From JANNAT01 sp031422555 (GTDB lineage Bacteria > Pseudomonadota > Alphaproteobacteria > Rhodobacterales > Rhodobacteraceae), in contig JANPLZ010000056.1 of the NCBI GenBank assembly GCA_031422555.1, positions 10,556 to 74,555 on the forward strand: 64,000 nt of DNA. Reading direction: 5' to 3'. Shown here one piece after another: positions 24,210 through 33,316 of this stretch (position 1 is its first letter; each line of letters opens with the position of its first letter). The position numbers and the translations under genes are program-made. The notes beneath the pieces are model-generated. The model saw only the letters and a list, made by a program, of their open reading frames with translations, ran no database searches and had not been told where the DNA came from.

Positions 24210-25238
24210 ATGCAGATGCTGGTGGTCAACGCCGGATCATCATCCCTGAAACTGGCGCTATACGATGCGGCCCTGACCGAGGTGCGCGCTGCCCGGATCA
24301 CCGAAATAGACGCGGCCGGCCATGGCCCGGCTCTGCAGGCGGGTCTGGCACAGATGGGCGTTGATGTGGCGCAACTGACCGCCGCTGCCCACCGGGTTGT
24401 GCATGGCGGCGCAACCCTGACCGCGCCCTGCCGTCTGACCGCGCAAACCATCGCGGCGATTGACGCCTGCACCCGGCTTGCGCCGTTGCACAATCCCGCC
24501 AATCTGCTGGCGATCCGGGCGCTGGCGGCGCTGGCGCCCGGTCTGGCGCAATTTGCAAGTTTCGACACCGCCTTTCACGCCACCAACCCCGCCGTGGCCA
24601 CCAGATACGCCATCGCGCCCCACCATCACGCCGCGGGCATCCGCCGCTATGGCTTTCATGGCCTCAGCTATGCCGGTTTGGTGCAAAGCCTGCCCGCACA
24701 GTCTGGCGCGCCGTTGCCAGACCGTTTGCTGGCGCTGCATCTGGGCAACGGCGCGTCGCTGTGCGCGATCTTAGGCGGCCAGTCCGTCGCCACCACCATG
24801 GGGTATTCGCCGCTGGACGGGCTAAGCATGGGCACGCGGGCGGGCAGCATCGACGGCAATGCGGTGTTGGCACTGGCGCACATCCACGGCATCGACGGCG
24901 CGGCGCATATCCTGAACCGTGAAAGTGGCTTGCTGGCTTTGGGCGGGCACAGCGACATGCGCGCGCTGCAGACCGCAGGCACCCCCGAAGCCCACTTTGC
25001 CGTGCAGCATTTTTGCTATTGGGCGGCGCGGCACGCGGGCGCGATGATGGCGGCGATGGGCGGGCTGGATGCCATCGCCTTTACCGGCGGCATTGGTGAA
25101 AATGATGCAGCCGTGCGCACAGCGATTCTGGATCAACTGGCGTGGGCGGCGGCAGGCAAGCCGGTCTATGTGGTCGCCGCCGCCGAAGAACGCCAGATCG
25201 CGCAAGAGGCGATGGCCGAAATCAGGAAGGGGCGCTGA
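24210..25238 (+). CDS. ackA: Acetate kinase
   Basis: A 342-residue acetate kinase, which makes ATP and acetate from acetyl phosphate. Motifs in order: MLVVNAGSSSLKLALYD (N-terminal phosphate loop), AHRVVHGG, FDTAFHAT with the catalytic Asp, GFHGLSY, LALHLGNGASL, DGLSMGTRAG and AFTGGIGEN near the C-terminus. It is shorter than the usual about 400 residues, but all catalytic motifs are present. It follows the exporter stop immediately. In taurine clusters the acetyl phosphate from Xsc is usually passed on by phosphotransacetylase; here acetate kinase occupies that place. Confidence 0.92.
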   Translation: MQMLVVNAGSSSLKLALYDAALTEVRAARITEIDAAGHGPALQAGLAQMGVDVAQLTAAAHRVVHGGATLTAPCRLTAQTIAAIDACTRLAPLHNPANLLAIRALAALAPGLAQFASFDTAFHATNPAVATRYAIAPHHHAAGIRRYGFHGLSYAGLVQSLPAQSGAPLPDRLLALHLGNGASLCAILGGQSVATTMGYSPLDGLSMGTRAGSIDGNAVLALAHIHGIDGAAHILNRESGLLALGGHSDMRALQTAGTPEAHFAVQHFCYWAARHAGAMMAAMGGLDAIAFTGGIGENDAAVRTAILDQLAWAAAGKPVYVVAAAEERQIAQEAMAEIRKGR

Positions 25239-25387
25239 TATTCCGTGTCCAGCCCCAAACACCGAACGAAATTCCGGATTGATTGGGTAAATTGCAACGC
25301 CGTGTCGCAAACAGGCTTGTTCGCTGAAAATCTTCCGTCCAAACTGCTTTAACGTCTTGGCGCATACCCTGCAGCATAAAGGCCGCA

Positions 25388-28192
25388 ATGACCGTTCAGC
25401 CCAAAATCAACCTCTCGCCTCCGGTATCGGATGAGGTGCGCAAAACCACCTGCTATATGTGCGCCTGCCGCTGTGGCATCGACGTGCATCTGAAATCGGG
25501 CCCCGACGGCAAAGATCGCGTCAGCTATATCGAAGGCAACCGCGACCATCCGATCAACAAGGGGGTGCTGTGCGCCAAGGGTGCCTCGGGCATCATGCAG
25601 GTCACCGCCCCCAGCCGCCTGCGCGCGCCCTTGCGCCGGGTTGGCCCGCGCGGATCGGGCGCGTTTGAGGAAATCTCATGGGATGAGGCGTTGCAAACCG
25701 CCGTCGACTGGATGAAACCCTTGCGCGAAACCGCCCCGGAAAAGCTGGCGTTCTTTACCGGGCGCGATCAGTCGCAATCCTTTACCGGCTGGTGGGCGCA
25801 GGCTTACGGCACCCCGAATTACGCAGCCCACGGTGGGTTTTGCAGCGTAAACATGGCCGCCGCCGGTATTTATACTATCGGCGGCGCGTTTTGGGAGTTT
25901 GGCCAACCCGATTGGGAGCGCACAAAGCTGTTCGTGCTGTTTGGTGTCGCCGAAGATCACGACAGCAATCCGATCAAGATCGGTCTGGGCAAATTGAAAG
26001 AACGCGGGTGCCGCGTGATCGGGGTGAACCCCATCCGCACCGGCTATAACGCGGTCGCCGATGATTGGATCGGCATCACGCCGGGCACCGATGGGCTGCT
26101 GATCCTGTCGCTGATCCATTGCCTGCTGGTGGCGGGCAAGATTGATCTGGACTATCTGGCTAAGTTCACCAACGCGCCTTTGCTGGTGGTGGACACCGGC
26201 CCCGACAAAGGCATGATCGCCAAGAACGCCGAAAGCCAACCCTTTGTTATAGACCGGCGCACCGGCATGCCTGCCCCATGGGACGGGCGTGGCGTGCAGC
26301 CCGATCTGGGGGCGGTTTACGGCGGCAACCGCACGGTTTTTCAGCATATGGCGGAGCGCTATCTGTCGCCCGATTACGCGCCCGAGGCGGTGGCAGACCG
26401 CTGTGGCATCGCGGCCGTGCGCATTCACGCGCTGGCGGCAGAGCTGGCGCAGGTGGCGTTTGATCAGGCCATTGTGCTGGATCAACCCTGGACCGATTTT
26501 CGCGGCGATACCCATGAAAATATGCCGGGCCGCCCGGTATCCTTCCACGCCATGCGCGGTATTTCCGCCCATTCCAACGGCTTTCAGACCGCCCGCGCCC
26601 TTCATCTTTTGCAGATCATTCTTGGCACCGTCGAAGTGCCCGGCGGCTACCGGCTAAAGCCGCCCTACCCAAAACCGATGGAGGCGCATCCCACCCCGCA
26701 TTTCGTCACCGCCCCCGGCAAACCGCTGTCCGGCCCGCATCTGGGTTATGTGCGCGGCCCCGAAAATCTGGCGCTGCACGAGGACGGCACGGCGGTGCGC
26801 ATTGACAAGGCCTTCACTTGGGAAAACCCGTTTTCCGCGCATGGCATGATGCACATGGTGATCCCGAATGCCCATGCCGGTAATCCTTACCGCATCGACA
26901 CGCTGTTTTTATACATGGCGAATATGGCGTGGAATTCGTCGATGAATTCCGCCGCCGTGATGGACATGCTGACGGACACGGGGCCTGACGGCGAATACGT
27001 GATCCCCCGCATCATCTATTCCGACGCTTACGCCAGCGAAATGGTCGCCTATGCCGACCTGATCCTGCCCGACACCACCTATCTGGAACGTCACGACTGC
27101 ATCAGCCTGCTGGACCGCCCCATATCAGAACCGGGGGCGGCGGGTGACAGCATCCGCTGGCCGGTTGTGGAGCCCGACCGTCCCGGACATGCGGGTGTGC
27201 GCCCGTTTCAGTCGGTGCTGCTGGATCTGGGCGTGCGGCTGGGACTGGCCCCGATGGTCAACCCAGATGGCAGCCCGAAATTCAAGGATTATGCCGATTA
27301 CATCGTCAACCATATCCGCCGCCCCGGTGTGGGGCCGCTGATGGGGTTTCGGGGCGCTGATGGCAATCAGGAGGGGCGCGGTGATGCCAACCCGAACCAA
27401 CTGGCGGCCTATGTTGAAAACGGCGGGTTTTATCAGGCGCATGTCCCTGATAATGCAGCGTTTTACAAGCCTTGGAATGCCGCCTATCAGGATTGGGCGG
27501 TGAAAACCTCGTTCTTTGAAACCCCGCAACCGTATCTGTTTTCGATCTGGTCCGAACCGATGCGCAAGTTTCAGGCCGCCGCCGAGGGTGTGGGCTTTGT
27601 GCAACCCCCCGACCACTTGCGCGAGCAGTTGAAAGTGGCGATGGACCCGCTGCCAACGTGGTATCCCCCGTTTGGTGATGCGGCGGCGGCGGAATTCCCC
27701 CTGCACGCGATCACTCAGCGCCCGATGGATATGTATCATTCCTGGGGCAGCCAGAACGCGTGGCTGCGCCAGATCAGGGGTAAGAATTACCTGTATGTGC
27801 CGACCAAAGTGTGGCGGGCCAACGGGTTTGAGCCGGGGGATTACGCGCGCGTCACCTCGCCCAGCGGGGAAATCACCGTGCCGGTGGCGCATATGGCGGC
27901 GCTGAACGAAAATACCGTCTGGACATGGAATGCGATTGGCAAACGCAAAGGGGCCTGGGCCTTGGACAACTGTGCAACAGAGGCGACCGAGGGGTTTTTG
28001 CTGAACCATCTGATTTCCGAACTGTTGCCCGACCGCGGTGACGGACGCCGGATCAGCAATTCCGACCCCGTCACCGGACAGGCGGCATGGTTTGATCTGC
28101 GGGTGAAAATCGAACGGGTGGGCCCGCAAGGTCATGCCGAACCCAGCTTTGCGCCGCTGCCGCGCGTTGTGCCAAAAGGGGACAAACGATGA
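25388..28192 (+). CDS. soeA: Molybdopterin oxidoreductase, SoeA-type sulfite dehydrogenase catalytic subunit
   Basis: A 934-residue DMSO-reductase-family protein. The N-terminal 4Fe-4S site is C22-x2-C25-x3-C29 plus C62 (TCYMCACRCG, GVLCAKG). Bis-MGD binding segments follow, then the C-terminal molybdopterin-dinucleotide domain (from about residue 770, HAITQRPMDMYHSWGSQNAW). No Tat signal precedes the Fe-S site, so it is cytoplasmic. With a four-cluster ferredoxin subunit and a membrane anchor next to it, and xsc upstream, it fits SoeABC, the cytoplasmic sulfite dehydrogenase known in purple sulfur bacteria and reported in roseobacters. It would oxidise the sulfite released by Xsc to sulfate. 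A thiosulfate or polysulfide reductase is the alternative. Confidence 0.87.
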   Translation: MTVQPKINLSPPVSDEVRKTTCYMCACRCGIDVHLKSGPDGKDRVSYIEGNRDHPINKGVLCAKGASGIMQVTAPSRLRAPLRRVGPRGSGAFEEISWDEALQTAVDWMKPLRETAPEKLAFFTGRDQSQSFTGWWAQAYGTPNYAAHGGFCSVNMAAAGIYTIGGAFWEFGQPDWERTKLFVLFGVAEDHDSNPIKIGLGKLKERGCRVIGVNPIRTGYNAVADDWIGITPGTDGLLILSLIHCLLVAGKIDLDYLAKFTNAPLLVVDTGPDKGMIAKNAESQPFVIDRRTGMPAPWDGRGVQPDLGAVYGGNRTVFQHMAERYLSPDYAPEAVADRCGIAAVRIHALAAELAQVAFDQAIVLDQPWTDFRGDTHENMPGRPVSFHAMRGISAHSNGFQTARALHLLQIILGTVEVPGGYRLKPPYPKPMEAHPTPHFVTAPGKPLSGPHLGYVRGPENLALHEDGTAVRIDKAFTWENPFSAHGMMHMVIPNAHAGNPYRIDTLFLYMANMAWNSSMNSAAVMDMLTDTGPDGEYVIPRIIYSDAYASEMVAYADLILPDTTYLERHDCISLLDRPISEPGAAGDSIRWPVVEPDRPGHAGVRPFQSVLLDLGVRLGLAPMVNPDGSPKFKDYADYIVNHIRRPGVGPLMGFRGADGNQEGRGDANPNQLAAYVENGGFYQAHVPDNAAFYKPWNAAYQDWAVKTSFFETPQPYLFSIWSEPMRKFQAAAEGVGFVQPPDHLREQLKVAMDPLPTWYPPFGDAAAAEFPLHAITQRPMDMYHSWGSQNAWLRQIRGKNYLYVPTKVWRANGFEPGDYARVTSPSGEITVPVAHMAALNENTVWTWNAIGKRKGAWALDNCATEATEGFLLNHLISELLPDRGDGRRISNSDPVTGQAAWFDLRVKIERVGPQGHAEPSFAPLPRVVPKGDKR

Positions 28193-28926
28193 CCACTTTG
28201 CCCGCCACAACGGTGAAAAAACTGGGGTTGGTGATTGATCTGGACACCTGCGTTGGCTGTCAGGCCTGTGTGACGGCATGCAAGGGTTGGAACGATCAGG
28301 GCTACGGTGCGCTACTGTCGGATCAAGATCCTTATGGCGCAAACCCCTCGGGCACGTTCTTAAACCGCGTTCACAGCTATGCCGTGCAACCTCCTGAGGG
28401 CGCAGCACAAATCATAAACTTTCCGCGCAGTTGCCTGCACTGTGAAGACGCGCCCTGCGTCACCGTTTGCCCCACCGGTGCCAGCTATAAACGCGCCGAG
28501 GACGGCATTGTTCTGGTCAATGAAGATGCCTGCATGGGCTGTGGGTTGTGCGCCTGGGCTTGTCCTTACGGCGCGCGCGAGATGGACGCCGATGCGGGGG
28601 TGATGAAGAAATGCACCCTGTGCGTTGACCGGATTTACAATGACAACCTGCCAGAGGCAGACCGCGAACCGGCGTGCGTGCGCGGCTGCCCGACCGGGGC
28701 GCGCCATTTCGGTGATTTTGCCGATCCAGGCAGCGCGGTCAGCACACTCAGTGCGGCGCGCGGCGGTTATGCCCTGATGCCCGATCTGGGCACCCGGCCC
28801 ACCAACCGCTATTTGCCGCCGCGCAAAAAGGATATGCGTCAGGACGCAAGCCTGCTGGCCCCGCTGTTGGACATTCAGGCCACCGGGTTTGCCGGTTGGC
28901 TGGACCGTTTGTTGGGCAAGATCTGA
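28189..28926 (+). CDS. soeB: SoeB, 4Fe-4S electron-transfer subunit of sulfite dehydrogenase
   Basis: A 245-residue ferredoxin-type subunit (DmsB/PsrB family). Four cysteine clusters are visible: CVGCQACVTACKG, CLHCEDAPCVTVCP, CMGCGLCAWACPYG and CTLCVDRIY with ACVRGCPTGAR. They can hold four 4Fe-4S centres that pass electrons from SoeA to the membrane subunit. The start overlaps the soeA stop by four bases (ATGA), and its stop shares a base with the soeC start (TGATG). The three subunits are thus translated as a coupled set. Confidence 0.9.
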   Translation: MTTLPATTVKKLGLVIDLDTCVGCQACVTACKGWNDQGYGALLSDQDPYGANPSGTFLNRVHSYAVQPPEGAAQIINFPRSCLHCEDAPCVTVCPTGASYKRAEDGIVLVNEDACMGCGLCAWACPYGAREMDADAGVMKKCTLCVDRIYNDNLPEADREPACVRGCPTGARHFGDFADPGSAVSTLSAARGGYALMPDLGTRPTNRYLPPRKKDMRQDASLLAPLLDIQATGFAGWLDRLLGKI

Positions 28927-29816
28927 TGCATCCCGCGCCGTCTGTCATCGTGTTTTCGGTGCTGTCGGGCATGGGATTTGGCCTGCTCGCCTATTTGGGT
29001 GTGGGTCTTGTACATCTGTCCGGCTGGCTGGCTTTTATGTGGTGGGGGCTGGGCTATGGCCTTGCAATCATTGGCCTCTTGGCTGCGACTTTGCATCTGG
29101 CCAACCCCAAAAACGCGCTGAAAGCCTTTTCGCAGTGGCGCAGCAGTTGGCTGTCGCGTGAGGCGATTGCGGCGGTGGCCACGCTGGTGGTGCTGGCACC
29201 GGTGGCGCTGTCAGACTGGTTAACCTTGGGGTGGCCGCGTCAAATTGGCCTTCTTGGCGCGGCTTTGGCGGTTTTCACCGTGTTTACCACGTCGATGATT
29301 TACACCCAGATCAAAGCCGTGCCGCGCTGGAACCATTGGAGCAACCCGGTGATGTTTTTGGCTTTTTGTCTGACCGGCGGTGCGGTTTTGGCCCTGCAAC
29401 CTTTCGCGGGCTATGCTTTGGCAGGTCTGGCCCCGCTGTTGTGGTGGGTTTGGCATATTGGCGACCAACAATTTGGTCTGCGGGCGCAAACCTTGGGCAC
29501 GGCCACTGGATTGGACCGGATCGGCGACGTGACAGTGTTTGAACAGGCGCACACTGCGGGCAATTATCTGCTGCGCGAGATGATTTTTGTGGTGGCGCGC
29601 AAACATGTGGTGCGCCTGCGGCTGATCGCGGTTGGCTTGGCCTCGGTTGGTCCGGCGCTGTTGCTGGTGCTGTTGCCGCATCACCCGGTGGTGTTCGGCG
29701 CGGCAGCGCTATGCCATCTGGTGGGGGCACTGGCGGCGCGCTGGTTGTTTTTCGCCCAAGCCGAACACGTTGTCGGCCTTTACTATGGCAAACGCCAGGG
29801 CTTTGACGTTGGGTGA
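28926..29816 (+). CDS. soeC: SoeC, membrane anchor subunit (DmsC-like)
   Basis: A 296-residue integral membrane protein with about eight hydrophobic segments, starting MHPAPSVIVFSVLSGMGFGL. It belongs to the DmsC-type anchor group and would bind quinone and hold SoeAB at the cytoplasmic face of the membrane. The ATG that shares a base with the soeB stop is chosen over an earlier in-frame ATG 30 bases upstream. It completes the SoeABC set. The dimethyl-sulfoxide-reductase anchor family is diverse in sequence, so the name rests partly on the operon. Confidence 0.85.
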   Translation: MHPAPSVIVFSVLSGMGFGLLAYLGVGLVHLSGWLAFMWWGLGYGLAIIGLLAATLHLANPKNALKAFSQWRSSWLSREAIAAVATLVVLAPVALSDWLTLGWPRQIGLLGAALAVFTVFTTSMIYTQIKAVPRWNHWSNPVMFLAFCLTGGAVLALQPFAGYALAGLAPLLWWVWHIGDQQFGLRAQTLGTATGLDRIGDVTVFEQAHTAGNYLLREMIFVVARKHVVRLRLIAVGLASVGPALLLVLLPHHPVVFGAAALCHLVGALAARWLFFAQAEHVVGLYYGKRQGFDVG

Positions 29817-29849
29817 TTTTTCCGCCATCATTGGCCGGGGGGCCGGGCG

Positions 29850-30725
29850 ATGAACACCACCGAAGCGTTGATTGCCGCACTGCCAATTTGGCAAGGCCCG
29901 TTGCGCATGCAGCCGCTGGATGGCGGTTTGACCAATCTTAACATGCTGGTGCAAGACGATGTGCGCCGCGCGGTTGTGCGGTTGGGCCAAGACATTCCGG
30001 TGCATCACATCATGCGCTTCAATGAACTGAACGCCAGTCGCGCAGCACAGGCTGCCGGGGTATCGCCTGCAGTGATTTACCATGCGCCCGGCGCTTTGGT
30101 GATTGACTATATCGAAGGCCGCACTTTGGAGGCGCAAGACTTTCGCGATAATTCCGTTCTGGATCAAGCGGTTGCCTTGATGGCCAGGGCGCACCGTGAT
30201 ATCCCCAACCACCATCGCGGGCCCGCGTTAACCTTTTGGGTATTCCATGTGATCCGCAATTACGCGGCGACGTTGCGGCAGGCCAACAGCCGCCACGCCC
30301 CGGTGTTTGCAGCCCTTCTGCACGAGGCTACCGCCCTTGAAACCGCGGTGGGGCCGATAGATCTGGTGTTCGGGCATAATGATCTTCTGGCGGCGAATTT
30401 TTTGTTAGATACATCCCGCATGTGGTTGATTGATTGGGATTATGCGGGATTCAACTCACCCCTGTTTGATCTGGGCGGGCTGGCGGCGAACACCGGGTTG
30501 AGCGAGGTGCAAGAAACCCGGATGCTGACGCATTATTTTGAAACAGCGCCCGATCTGGCCCTGTGGCGGCGTTACCGTGCGATGAAAGCGGCAGCGGCGC
30601 TGCGCGAAGCGTTGTGGAGCATGGTGTCCGAGGTGTTTTCAGACATCGACTTTGATTATTCGACGTATACGCAGACCCAATTAACCACGTATCGGGCGGC
30701 ATTTGATGCGTTCCGGCAATCTTGA
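29850..30725 (+). CDS. Choline/ethanolamine kinase-like phosphotransferase (APH fold)
   Basis: A 291-residue protein kinase-like small-molecule kinase. The N-terminal lobe has LDGGLTNLNMLVQ and RRAVVRLG (ATP-binding Lys replaced by the usual Arg-region pattern). The catalytic loop is LVFGHNDLLAANFLL, and the Mg-binding Asp is in MWLIDWDYAGFNSPLFDL. These match the choline kinase/aminoglycoside phosphotransferase family. It follows soeC by 33 bases, and its end is 7 bases before the dimethylglycine-dehydrogenase-like gene, so it forms a pair with that gene. Choline or another amino alcohol is a fair guess for the substrate, but is not proven. Confidence 0.78.
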   Translation: MNTTEALIAALPIWQGPLRMQPLDGGLTNLNMLVQDDVRRAVVRLGQDIPVHHIMRFNELNASRAAQAAGVSPAVIYHAPGALVIDYIEGRTLEAQDFRDNSVLDQAVALMARAHRDIPNHHRGPALTFWVFHVIRNYAATLRQANSRHAPVFAALLHEATALETAVGPIDLVFGHNDLLAANFLLDTSRMWLIDWDYAGFNSPLFDLGGLAANTGLSEVQETRMLTHYFETAPDLALWRRYRAMKAAAALREALWSMVSEVFSDIDFDYSTYTQTQLTTYRAAFDAFRQS

Positions 30726-30732
30726 GGACATG

Positions 30733-33183
30733 ATGGCAGACCTACCCAGCACGGCGCGCGCGGTTATCATTGGCGGTGGCATCATCGGTTGTTCTACCGC
30801 CTATCACATGGGCAAACTGGGCTGGACCGATACGGTTTTGCTGGAACGCAAAAAGCTGACCTCGGGCACGACCTTTCATGCTGCGGGGCTGGTCGGGCAA
30901 TTAAGAACATCCGCCAACATCACGCAATTGCTGGGATATTCGGTTGAGTTGTACAAGCGTCTTGAAGCCGAGACCGGCTTGCAGACCGGCTGGAAAATGA
31001 ACGGTGGTTTGCGTCTGGCCTGCAACGCCGATCGTTGGACCGAAGTCAGGCGTCAGGCGACCACGGCGCATAGTTTTGGCTTGGAAATGCACTTGCTGAC
31101 CCCGCAAGAGGCGCAGGATTTGTGGCCATTGATGACGATCGACGATCTGGTGGGGGCTGCGTTTTTGCCAACCGACGGGCAGGCCAATCCGTCGGATATC
31201 ACGATGTCTTTGGCGCGTGGCGCGCGGATGGCGGGGGTAAAAATCTTTGAAGACACCCCGGTTTTGCGTATCATTGTCGACAATGGCCGCATACGGGGGG
31301 TGGAGACGCCGCAAGGCGTGATTGAATGCGAAAAGGTGATTTGCTGTGCGGGGCAGTGGAGCCGGGTTTTGGCGGGGTCGGTGGGGGTGAATGTGCCCTT
31401 GGTATCTGTCGAACACCAATATATGATTACCGAGAAAATTGAAGGGGTTACCGCCAATTTGCCAACGCTGCGCGACCCCGATCGGCTGACCTACTGGAAG
31501 GAAGAGGTTGGCGGGCTGGTGTGGGGTGGGTATGAGCCGAACCCGAAACCTTGGGCCACGAAAGGCATTCCGGACGGGTTTCATTTTGATCTTTTGACCT
31601 CGGATTTTGACCATTACAGTCAGTTCATGCCCGATGCGATTGCACGGGTGCCCAGCCTTGAGACGGCGGGGATCAAGCAGTTGCTGAACGGGCCGGAAAG
31701 TTTCACCCCGGATGGTAATTTCATCCTGGGAGAGGCCCCGGAGTTGAAGAATTTCTATGTAGGCGCCGGGTTTAACGCCTTTGGCATCGCATCGGGCGGT
31801 GGCGCGGGCATGGCACTGGCGGAATGGGCGACCAAAGGCGCCGCCCCCTATGATCTGTGGCCGGTCGATATCCGCCGCTTTGGCCGGGTGCATCTGTCGA
31901 CCGATTGGGTGCGTGCGCGCACGATTGAGGCTTACGGCAAGCATTACACCATCGCCTGGCCCAATGAGGAAATGCGCTCGGCCCGGCCGACGCGCCGCTC
32001 ACCGCTTTATGCGCAACTGGCCCGCGCGGGGGCGGGGTTTGGCGAAAAACTGGGCTGGGAGCGGCCAAATTGGTTCGCCGATCTGGCGGCAGGCGAGCAG
32101 CCGGTTGACCGCTATTCGTATCAGCGCCCCGGCTGGTGGCAGGCGGTGCGGCGCGAACATCTGGCCTGTCGCACCGCGGCGGTGGTGATTGATCAGACGT
32201 CTTTTGCCAAGTTTGTCTTGCGTGGCCCCGATGCGGCGGCGGCACTAAGCTGGATCGCGGCGGGCAATGTCGACCGGGCTGTCGGCAGTTTGACTTACAG
32301 CCAATTTCTGAATGATCGCGGGGGGATAGAGGCCGATGTTACAGTGGTGCGCGAGGCGTGGGATCAGTTCTACATCGTCACTGGCACCGGCTTTGCCACC
32401 CATGATTTCAACTGGATCGTGCAAAATATTCCGGCGGGGATGCGGTGTGAACTGGTCGATGTCACTGCGGGGTCATCGGTTCTGTCGCTGATGGGGCCGC
32501 AGGCGCGGGCGATTTTGTCGCAAATCTGCGGCGATGATCTGGGCAATGGCGTCTTTGCCTTTGGCACGGCGCGGCAGATTTCGGTGGCCAATTGCCCGGT
32601 GCTGGCGTTGCGGGTGACCTATGTTGGCGAATTGGGCTGGGAATTGCACATGCCGACCGATGTGGCGGTGACGGTGTATGACGCGCTGATGGGGGCGGGG
32701 GCGGCGTTCGGGTTGGTCAACGCGGGCTACCGCGCGATTGAAACTTTGCGGCTGGAGAAAGGTTACCGCGCGTGGGGGGCCGATATCGGGCCGGATCACA
32801 CCCCGGTTGAGGCAGGGTTGGCCTGGGCGTGCAAGATGAAATCGGGCGTGCCGTTCCGGGGGCGTGCGGCGGTTGCGGCGCAATTGGCGGGCGGGGTGAA
32901 AAAGCGGCTTGCGGGGTTCACGGTTGCCGACCCTTCGGTGATTTTGCTGGGGCGAGAGACGATTTACCGGAACGGCGCGCGGGTGGGCTGGCTGTCATCG
33001 GGCGGCTACGGCCACAGCTTGGGGCAGCCGATAGGTTATGGCTATGTCCGCCATCCCGGCGGCGTTGATGCCGCGTTCTTGACGGCGGGCAGCTATGAGC
33101 TGGAAGTGGCGTCCGAACGGGTGCCAGCCCTGCTGCATCTTGGCGCGCTTTACGATCCCGGCAATGCCCGCATCAAGGCTTGA
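30733..33183 (+). CDS. FAD-dependent amine oxidoreductase with GcvT-like C-terminal domain (dimethylglycine dehydrogenase family)
   Basis: An 816-residue protein with two parts. Residues 1 to about 420 form a DAO-type FAD domain: RAVIIGGGIIGCSTAYHMGK, then the flavin-linking His region SGTTFHAAGLVGQLR. The C-terminal part (from about 430) is the aminomethyltransferase (GcvT/folate) fold, ending with GYGYVRHPGG. Dimethylglycine, sarcosine and 4-methylaminobutanoate oxidases have this layout and give folate-bound or free formaldehyde. Of two adjacent ATGs the second is preferred because GAGGA lies 4-5 bases before it. Substrate not resolved; another N-methyl amine is likely. Confidence 0.85.
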   Translation: MADLPSTARAVIIGGGIIGCSTAYHMGKLGWTDTVLLERKKLTSGTTFHAAGLVGQLRTSANITQLLGYSVELYKRLEAETGLQTGWKMNGGLRLACNADRWTEVRRQATTAHSFGLEMHLLTPQEAQDLWPLMTIDDLVGAAFLPTDGQANPSDITMSLARGARMAGVKIFEDTPVLRIIVDNGRIRGVETPQGVIECEKVICCAGQWSRVLAGSVGVNVPLVSVEHQYMITEKIEGVTANLPTLRDPDRLTYWKEEVGGLVWGGYEPNPKPWATKGIPDGFHFDLLTSDFDHYSQFMPDAIARVPSLETAGIKQLLNGPESFTPDGNFILGEAPELKNFYVGAGFNAFGIASGGGAGMALAEWATKGAAPYDLWPVDIRRFGRVHLSTDWVRARTIEAYGKHYTIAWPNEEMRSARPTRRSPLYAQLARAGAGFGEKLGWERPNWFADLAAGEQPVDRYSYQRPGWWQAVRREHLACRTAAVVIDQTSFAKFVLRGPDAAAALSWIAAGNVDRAVGSLTYSQFLNDRGGIEADVTVVREAWDQFYIVTGTGFATHDFNWIVQNIPAGMRCELVDVTAGSSVLSLMGPQARAILSQICGDDLGNGVFAFGTARQISVANCPVLALRVTYVGELGWELHMPTDVAVTVYDALMGAGAAFGLVNAGYRAIETLRLEKGYRAWGADIGPDHTPVEAGLAWACKMKSGVPFRGRAAVAAQLAGGVKKRLAGFTVADPSVILLGRETIYRNGARVGWLSSGGYGHSLGQPIGYGYVRHPGGVDAAFLTAGSYELEVASERVPALLHLGALYDPGNARIKA

Positions 33184-33245
33184 TCGCCCAATTTTGCCGC
33201 GATATTGGCTGCGGCGCGGGCCAAACCGCCGCGCAAACCCGTCAC

Positions 33246-33285
33246 ATTTGACTAAAATTGCGTTTCATTTTGGTCTAAATACTCA
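33246..33285. repeat. Intergenic 3' repeat, copy C (TTTCATTTTGG subtype)
   Basis: Between the convergent amine oxidoreductase and GH3 genes: ATTTGACTAAAATTGCGTTT, CATTTTGGTCTAAATACTC. The AT block is nearly identical to copy B near 15.9 kb. The GC-rich hairpin half is absent here. It probably marks the 3' end of the plus-strand transcript. Confidence 0.55.
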
Positions 33286-33316
33286 CCTTTGCCACCCGAG
33301 CACGCCTAGGCAGTTT

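Noticed and set aside
25676..26605. 309-codon open frame on the minus strand
   Set aside because: Antisense to soeA, whose Fe-S and molybdopterin motifs are intact.
27125..28408. 427-codon open frame on the minus strand
   Set aside because: Spans the soeA/soeB junction in antisense; no domain and no ribosome site.
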